NCBI GenBank assembly: GCA_964439265.1
Contig: CAYTOA010000012.1
Coordinates: forward strand, 1 to 64,000
DNA: 64,000 nucleotides
Origin: JAGVPT01 sp964439265
GTDB lineage: Bacteria; Bacteroidota; Ignavibacteria; UBA10030; UBA8401
Direction: 5' to 3'
The notes beneath the pieces are model-generated. The model ran no database searches and was not told the origin of the DNA. It worked only from the letters and a program-made list of their open reading frames with translations. Shown one piece after another: positions 59,397-64,000 of this stretch. The first letter of the stretch is position 1; each line of letters opens with the position of its first letter. The translations under genes and the position numbers were made by a program.

Positions 59397-59442
59397 AAAG
59401 GGTCGAGCCTGGCGTTCCCCCCCAACGCCGGGCTTTTTTTTT
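59357..59442 (+). ncRNA. Candidate two-hairpin RNA or attenuator ending in an intrinsic terminator
   Basis: Promoter TTGACT (59323-59328), 16-base gap, TATATT (59345-59350). Hairpin 1 pairs 59363-59372 with 59383-59392; hairpin 2 pairs 59406-59416 with 59424-59434 around a C7 loop, then T9 (59434-59442). Both stems have a U-G pair in the same place. GACGCT of hairpin 1 could also pair with GGCGTT of hairpin 2 using wobbles, which would undo the terminator. It lies 30 bases before the DUF3098 gene. Confidence 0.5.
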
Positions 59443-59471
59443 CTCCCGCAACCTATTATTGAAGGCAGAGT

Positions 59472-59774
59472 ATGGCCAAAGCGACAAAAGAAAAAGAGAA
59501 ACCTGCAAAACGGAAAGTGAAGAAGATTGAAATTCTTCCCCTCGAAGCAGTTAATTACAAAATTCTTGTCACCGGCGTTGTTGTTGTGATACTAGGGTAT
59601 GTTGCTCTTGGGATGGAACCGTGGGATGGATTTATGGCGTTAACTGTCGCCCCTATACTTCTCCTTGCCGGATACTGCGTCATCATCCCGGTTGGGATCA
59701 TGTACCGGAGGAAGAGAGTCGAAATTGTTTCCCCGGCGGCGGAGCAGCCAACTGGAGCGGTAACTCAAAGCTGA
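59472..59774 (+). CDS. DUF3098 membrane protein
   Basis: 100 residues. A lysine-rich N-terminus (AKATKEKEKPAKRKVKK) followed by two transmembrane helices (YKILVTGVVVVILGYVALGM and APILLLAGYCVIIPVGIMY) and a basic tail, as in DUF3098 proteins of Bacteroidota-type bacteria. Function unknown. The ATG at 59472 follows a terminator-like hairpin, so expression may depend on read-through of that structure. Confidence 0.85.
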   Translation: MAKATKEKEKPAKRKVKKIEILPLEAVNYKILVTGVVVVILGYVALGMEPWDGFMALTVAPILLLAGYCVIIPVGIMYRRKRVEIVSPAAEQPTGAVTQS

Positions 59775-59826
59775 TGGGTGATAGAAGCCGCCGCGAAAAG
59801 CTTAGGTATATGCGGCGGCATTAAGT

Positions 59827-60816
59827 TTAGCGGAACAGAGGCGAAAGTACCCAGTACGTCAGTGCGGAAACAAGTGCTGAAAGCGGTATTGTTAGGATCC
59901 ACGCTGTTACAATTCTCCCTGCAACTCCCCACCGAACGGCAGATAATCTTTTTGTTGCACCGACTCCCATGATAGCACCCGTGATGGTATGTGTGGTGCT
60001 CACGCTGATTCCCCAGAAGGCCGTGGCCAGCAGGGTGATCCCTCCGGCTGTTTCTGCGCAGAATCCGTCGGCCGGTTTTAGTTTAGTCACTTTTTGTCCC
60101 ATCGTTTTCACGATCCTCCATCCTCCAAATAACGTCCCCGTTGCGATCGCGATATGCGAACAGATGATGACCCAAAACGGGACGTGAAACGTCGAGAGGT
60201 ACCCCGCCGAGACGAGCAACCCCGTTATGATCCCCATTGTTTTTTGCGCATCGTTGGTTCCGTGCCCCAGACTATAGAGCGCGGCGGACAGCAATTGAAG
60301 CCTTCGGAAAAGGCGATTGATCTTTGACGAAGGTTTCTTGTTGAAGATCCACATGAGGATGACCATCAGAACGAAGGCGATCAACATGCCGAAAAGGGGT
60401 GCAAGGACGATAAAGACGAGCGTCATTGTCCAGCCGCTGTAAAGAATTGCCCCGAATCCGGCTTTGGCAATCGCGGCCCCGGCATATCCTCCCATGAGGG
60501 CGTGCGACGAACTCGATGGGAGCCCTGAGTACCATGTGATGAGATTCCAGACGATTGCACCCAGCAAGCCGCAGAGTATCACGTACTCATTCACGCTTTC
60601 CAGTTTCACAAGCCCTGACCCGATGGTTTTTGCGACGCGGACCTCGAAGAGAAAAGCTGCAATCAAATTAAAAAAGGCAGCCCATACGACTGCCTTGCGG
60701 GGTGTCAGTACGCGGGTCGATACAATAGTGGCAATGGAATTTGCAGAATCGTGGAATCCGTTCAAGAAATCGAAAACTAACGCGACGAGTATAATGGAAA
60801 CGATTAAGGTGAGCAT
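59827..60816 (-). CDS. pit: Inorganic phosphate transporter, PiT family
   Basis: A 329-residue polytopic permease (about nine helices) for low-affinity phosphate or metal-phosphate uptake. FDFLNGFHDSANSIATIVST is the first PiT signature and SLGHGTNDAQKTMGIITG the second, each with the conserved Asp/Asn. The conserved SSSHALMGGYAGAAIAKAG and STTHTITGAIMG segments are also present. Downstream of the DUF47 gene by 21 bases, the classic partner arrangement. Confidence 0.95.
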   Translation of the reverse strand: MLTLIVSIILVALVFDFLNGFHDSANSIATIVSTRVLTPRKAVVWAAFFNLIAAFLFEVRVAKTIGSGLVKLESVNEYVILCGLLGAIVWNLITWYSGLPSSSSHALMGGYAGAAIAKAGFGAILYSGWTMTLVFIVLAPLFGMLIAFVLMVILMWIFNKKPSSKINRLFRRLQLLSAALYSLGHGTNDAQKTMGIITGLLVSAGYLSTFHVPFWVIICSHIAIATGTLFGGWRIVKTMGQKVTKLKPADGFCAETAGGITLLATAFWGISVSTTHTITGAIMGVGATKRLSAVRWGVAGRIVTAWILTIPLSALVSALTYWVLSPLFR

Positions 60817-60837
60817 GGTATCAAAGGGAATGAATGG

Positions 60838-61485
60838 TTAGGCATGCTTGATCACGATTCCTTCAAGCACGTTGGCGACGTCCTCGCATTTGTCCGTAGC
60901 GGTCTCTAATCCCACGTATATTTCTTTGAGTTTGATAATCTGGATCGGGTTCTTTTCTTTATCGAAGAGTTCAGCGACGGCTTGTTCGAATACTGCGTCG
61001 GCGGCGTTCTCGTACTCGTTGACCTTAAGGAAGACTTTTTGCAGTTCATCAAACTGCTGGATATTTCTCAATAGATTTACGCCATGATGGAGCTCGTTGA
61101 TGGAAAGCCTGAGGATCTCAGCCAATTGAGCCATCTTTGGCGGCCAGCTCTTCAATTTATAGAGAACAAACCGGCCTGCGCTTCCGTCCATATGGTCCAG
61201 GATGTCGTCGAGCGAAGACGCGAGGGTGTGAATGTCTTCTCTGTCCAACGGAGTGACAAATGTCGAATTCAGTTCAGAGAAAATCCTGTGCGTGATCGTA
61301 TCGCCTTCATGTTCATGATCATGGATCTTGTTGATCAATACTCCTATTTCGGTCTTGTTCTTTGTAAGTGCGATTTGTTTCATTACCTCTGCAGCTTTAA
61401 CAAGGTTTTGAGCGGATTCTTCGAGCAGCGTAAAAAACTTATCGTCTTTTGGGAGAAGTCTTTGAATAAGTTGGTCAAATTTCAT
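60838..61485 (-). CDS. DUF47 (PhoU-like) Pit accessory protein
   Basis: 215 residues, all helical. FFTLLEESAQNLVKAAEVM, IHDHEHEGDTITHRIFSEL, TPLDREDIHTLASSLDDILD and ADAVFEQAVAEL are hallmarks of the DUF47/PhoU-like family, in which E/D/H residues bind metal clusters. The conserved genomic pairing with Pit transporters suggests it regulates phosphate import. First gene of a two-gene minus-strand operon. Confidence 0.94.
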   Translation of the reverse strand: MKFDQLIQRLLPKDDKFFTLLEESAQNLVKAAEVMKQIALTKNKTEIGVLINKIHDHEHEGDTITHRIFSELNSTFVTPLDREDIHTLASSLDDILDHMDGSAGRFVLYKLKSWPPKMAQLAEILRLSINELHHGVNLLRNIQQFDELQKVFLKVNEYENAADAVFEQAVAELFDKEKNPIQIIKLKEIYVGLETATDKCEDVANVLEGIVIKHA

Positions 61486-62484
61486 CGGGAGGCCCTGGGG
61501 TTGGTTGCAGGAGTTATTATTTCCGGCCTAAAGGTACACATTATGTCTCTGTGATACAACGATTTTTTATAGGAAAAATGATATTGACAGAATCAGTCAT
61601 AAAAAGGAATTGAGGCAATAGAAATAACGAATTACCGGGGCAACGCTGCCGCGGAACGACGGGTTTTTTCGATCGCAGACGAAAGAGGGAGTCAGTTGTT
61701 GTATTTGCTTTGCGTGTTTCAATCATGGATCCTTGATGTAGCACAGAATTACGCTCACAAAGGGAAAGAGAATCAGGAGCAGATCGTGAAATAGAAATAA
61801 TTGTCTGAGATTATTATTTCTTTATGCATTTCGTCAAGCTTAGTAACGGGGGCACGGTTAGTACCTTGAGAGTGCTTACGGTAAGCCGCTGATCGCAACA
61901 AAATACGCGAAGCGTTGTACGGGAAAAGTCGAAATATTAATTGCCTTACCATACTCCACAGATTCTCGTGCCTTCAGTTGGTGACCTGAAGCACATTCGT
62001 GTCAGCGCGCCTTGACTTTCTTTTCCCTATCTCCCAAATTCTCCCTAAGTAAATGCACGTATTATTTTTGCGCTGAGATTTTTCCCGTCAGAGGGCAAAT
62101 CCGTTTCGGCTCACGGACAAGCTCAAGAATTCCGGACCTGTGATCTTATTCTGCAGAATGCAGCGAATCGAGTCTTGGTGTCGGGAACCGTTCAGGGAGT
62201 CTTATTTGTGTTCAAGATGACAACCCGAAATAGCAGATGGGTAACTTTCTGGAGGCTGGTCGATGTTGCTTTCAAAATACTCATTCTGGCACTGGCCTGT
62301 AATTATTTACGTTCGCAGCCCAATCTCATCAGGGCTTCTTTTGGATCGAATTCGAAATCAAGTAATACAGGTACTCAGCTTGGCCTGAAATAATATCTGG
62401 TCGAGAACCTCGGATATTGTTGCAAATTAGCATAAGTCCGTGGAATTGGATGTGAGATGAAATCACTGAAGAGAGAGGTGAACG
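61486..62484. other. About 1 kb without a credible gene
   Basis: Promoter side of the DUF47 operon at the left, then mixed sequence with short readings only. 62175-62393 could encode 72 residues with one hydrophobic stretch, but it lacks a ribosome-binding site and any family feature. I see no tRNA, rRNA or recognised riboswitch, and no clear repeat. Confidence 0.45.
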
Positions 62485-62748
62485 ATGAACCAGCTAACGA
62501 CAGAAGAGACAAGAAGAATTGTGTTGGATGCATCAGTCCTAAGGGCGAGATACCAATATGAGGATGCTATTCGCTTGATTCAAAAGAATATCGAGTCATT
62601 TGACCCCAATCTGAAACTCAAAGGGTACCTGGAAATGTTTTATTCCAGCAGGGACGGAGGCGATCATGAATTTGCCAAAAAAGTGGCAAAATTAATCGCA
62701 AAAGACGATCCAAAGCTGCCGCCTATTCAGGACTATCTGAAAGAGTAA
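62485..62748 (+). CDS. Small TPR-like helical protein
   Basis: 87 residues, helical. The pattern ASVLRARYQYEDAIRLIQKN then LEMFYSSRDGGDHEFAKKVA looks like two tetratricopeptide-like helix pairs, and the end is DDPKLPPIQDYLKE. GAGAGGTG lies 4 bases before the ATG, supporting a real start. No partner gene adjoins. Function unknown. Confidence 0.6.
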   Translation: MNQLTTEETRRIVLDASVLRARYQYEDAIRLIQKNIESFDPNLKLKGYLEMFYSSRDGGDHEFAKKVAKLIAKDDPKLPPIQDYLKE

Positions 62749-63208
62749 CCACTTAGGTCTTCGCAGGAACGGCGGTAAAACAGAACCTGCCGGTCCGCGA
62801 TACGATCGTGCGGCATCGCAAGCGGAAGGTTGAAGCAATAGCCGCAACTCGTCAGGGAAGATCGTGCAACGCCATAATTTTGGGGGATGTAGATTGACTT
62901 TTCCCGGCTTGGACAAATGGGAGTATTGCAAGTAAACACAAATATTTAGGATCTAGAGAAATACATCGTTAAGAGTCTTCTCAATAAGTGATCTGACCCG
63001 CCGATCATTAACATTTCTCAAGAACTGTTAAGCCTCCTGCGTTGGAGTTCTCAAAACCAACCTTCTTCTCCCAAGCATAAAAAAGCATTTGTTTAATCCT
63101 CATTTTTTCGTATATTTTTTGGATGAGTTATTTCTGGCGCAACTCTCCACCCAACAGATGAACTGTTAGGTGATAGAAAATCGAAATTGCCCTGAAATAG
63201 TAAGAGTC
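62749..63208. other. Intergenic region before tRNA-Lys
   Basis: About 460 bases. No credible gene; readings on the minus strand (62692-62939) have no family feature. Low structure apart from short dyads. The tRNA promoter lies in 63100-63208, where A/T-rich DNA with TTTTTTCGTATATTTTTTGG is seen. Confidence 0.4.
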
Positions 63209-63280
63209 GAGCGCGTAGCTCAGGGGTAGAGCATCTGCCTTTTAAGCAGAGGGTCGGTGGTTCGAGCCCACCCGCGCTCA
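63209..63280 (+). tRNA. tRNA-Lys (anticodon TTT)
   Basis: A 72-base cloverleaf: acceptor GAGCGCG/CGCGCTC (63273-63279), D-arm TAGCTCAGGGGTAGAGC, anticodon stem CTGCC/GGCAG-type CTGCC...AGCAG around TTTTA, anticodon TTT, T-arm GGTTCGAGCCC. Discriminator A; no encoded CCA. A terminator follows about 40 bases later. Confidence 0.96.
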
Positions 63281-63320
63281 CAAATACGGAGTGTATCATT
63301 TACGTAACGTTTTTTAAAGG

Positions 63321-63349
63321 GCCTGGTCATTATCGTGATCAGGCTTTTT
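63321..63349 (+). terminator. Terminator after tRNA-Lys
   Basis: GCCTGGTCA (63321-63329) pairs with TGATCAGGC (63336-63344), one G-T wobble, loop of six, then TTTTT. Confidence 0.85.
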
Positions 63350-63546
63350 GTTGTCGACTTGATACCCGGCACATCATAGGCAGATCACGCGCCTGATATT
63401 TCAATAGAACATTATGCCGATTTAAATGTAAGTCAGCTCCGGCAACCTCTCATGAACCATCACCCGCCCGGCCGCTCGAATTGCGCAATCGAGAATAATT
63501 GGCTACTTTCAATTTACATTTTCTCATCATATTCCTTTGAGGGCTC

Positions 63547-64000
63547 ATGAAACGGCACGTTCTCTCGCTTTGTGTCATTCTTTTCTCCCAAGGCTTATTC
63601 GCTCAAGATCCCCGTGTGGATAAGGTCGAACCGCCGAACTGGTGGGCGGACATGAAGCACAACAAGATCCAATTGATGGTTTACGGCGAAGATTTGGACA
63701 GCGTGCAAGTGAAGTCCCTTTCAAGTGATATCACTGTGCTGAAAACATATCCACTTTCCAACTCTTCCTACGCGTTCATTGATATTGAAATCAAAAAGAG
63801 CGCACAACCCGGCATACCAACGCTGGCTCTTTCGTCACGCAAGGGGAGTACCAAGCTGAGATTCCCTTTGTTCAAGCGAAGAAAGTCTGATGCCGAGCAC
63901 CACGGATTCAATTCTTCCGATGTCATTTACCTTATTGTTCCCGATCGGTTTGCAAACGGAGATACAACGAACGACAACATCAAGGGGATGCCGGATGGGC
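63547..64000 (+). CDS. Secreted GH13 amylase, SusA/cyclomaltodextrinase type (5' part, runs off the window)
   Basis: At least 151 residues, incomplete at the right edge. Signal peptide MKRHVLSLCVILFSQGLFAQ, then the N-terminal beta domain with VDKVEPPNWWADMKHNKIQL and MVYGEDLDSVQV, typical of neopullulanase/cyclomaltodextrinase N-domains in SusA-like enzymes. At the end SDVIYLIVPDRFANGDTTND begins the GH13 barrel (region near the first conserved strand). Predicted to hydrolyse alpha-glucans or maltodextrins in the periplasm. Pairs in theme with the cytosolic GH13 gene at 55664. Confidence 0.85.
   Translation, partial: MKRHVLSLCVILFSQGLFAQDPRVDKVEPPNWWADMKHNKIQLMVYGEDLDSVQVKSLSSDITVLKTYPLSNSSYAFIDIEIKKSAQPGIPTLALSSRKGSTKLRFPLFKRRKSDAEHHGFNSSDVIYLIVPDRFANGDTTNDNIKGMPDG

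Noticed and set aside
59323..59442. SRP RNA, riboswitch class or 6S RNA at the two-hairpin site
   Set aside because: The diagnostic GGTCAGGTCCGGAAGG-type SRP motif and other known signatures are absent; I keep only the neutral candidate-RNA call.
61541..61744. 67-residue minus-strand reading after the DUF47 gene
   Set aside because: No conserved pattern or start signal.
62175..62393. 72-residue reading with one hydrophobic segment
   Set aside because: No ribosome-binding site, no family, and overall composition like the surrounding non-coding DNA.
1..64000. CRISPR array, prophage or integrated plasmid
   Set aside because: I saw no regularly spaced direct repeats, no integrase, terminase or replication gene, and no intact transposase.

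Overview
The window is a 64 kb piece of a bacterial chromosome, about half G+C. Gene content points to the Bacteroidota/Chlorobi/Ignavibacteria side of the tree: a futalosine menaquinone pathway, bacillithiol-type BshA, a complete SUF operon with an Rrf2 regulator, a Bacteroidota-type DUF3098 protein, a SusA-like secreted amylase and several exported proteins ending their signal peptides in SQ or AQ. This placement is inferred from gene content; there is no rRNA gene here to confirm it.

Layout. 0.4-6 kb: an old-yellow-enzyme oxidoreductase, an aldo/keto reductase, a small exported protein and a PAS kinase/NtrC-type regulator pair. 6.1-6.3 kb: a MITE-like element. 6.4-15.9 kb: the menaquinone block. 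ubiE and mqnD lie on the plus strand. A tight minus-strand operon runs ubiA-ubiX-ubiD-mqnE::mqnA(fused)-TIR-like protein-mqnC. No MqnB nucleosidase is visible; a TIR-like protein stands between the enzymes that would precede and follow it. 16-31.7 kb: central metabolism and housekeeping (isocitrate dehydrogenase, exported beta-lactamase-fold hydrolase, Dus, LysE exporter, acs, ogt, PcrA/UvrD helicase, bshA, porin-like protein, yigZ, ackA, 3-hydroxyacyl-CoA dehydrogenase). 32.1-41 kb: one Fe-S assembly operon from an Rrf2 regulator through cysteine desulfurase, A-type carrier, sufB, sufC, sufD, sufS, sufU and a DUF59 protein, followed by superoxide dismutase. 41-46.5 kb: LON-domain protein, two tiny genes (a zinc ribbon and a basic 35-residue protein), folP, c-di-AMP cyclase, glycosyltransferase, pcm, miaA and convergent tRNA-Ala and tRNA-Pro genes. 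46.6-55.6 kb: an SOS/repair-flavoured region beginning with lexA, then small stress-type proteins, an A/T-rich DUF5131 insertion, DUF72, and a divergent pair made of SRAP (HMCES/YedK) on one side and a three-gene cassette on the other (inactivated RecA-like protein, 93-residue helical protein, family B DNA polymerase). 55.7-64 kb: a 1193-residue GH13 enzyme, a two-hairpin candidate RNA before a DUF3098 gene, a phosphate transporter with its DUF47 partner, tRNA-Lys and the start of a secreted GH13 amylase that runs off the end.

The two most interesting signals are the PolB cassette (52.36-55.56 kb) and the TIR-like protein in the menaquinone operon (10.07-10.85 kb). The first has the logic of an ImuA/ImuB/DnaE2 mutasome but uses a B-family polymerase whose catalytic motif C is disrupted. 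The second is positioned where an N-glycosidase step is needed. A dispersed family of hairpin repeats (core CACGCAAAG...GGCGCAAAG and CTCTGTGTCAC variants) punctuates intergenic gaps throughout. No CRISPR array, rRNA or intact transposase was found.
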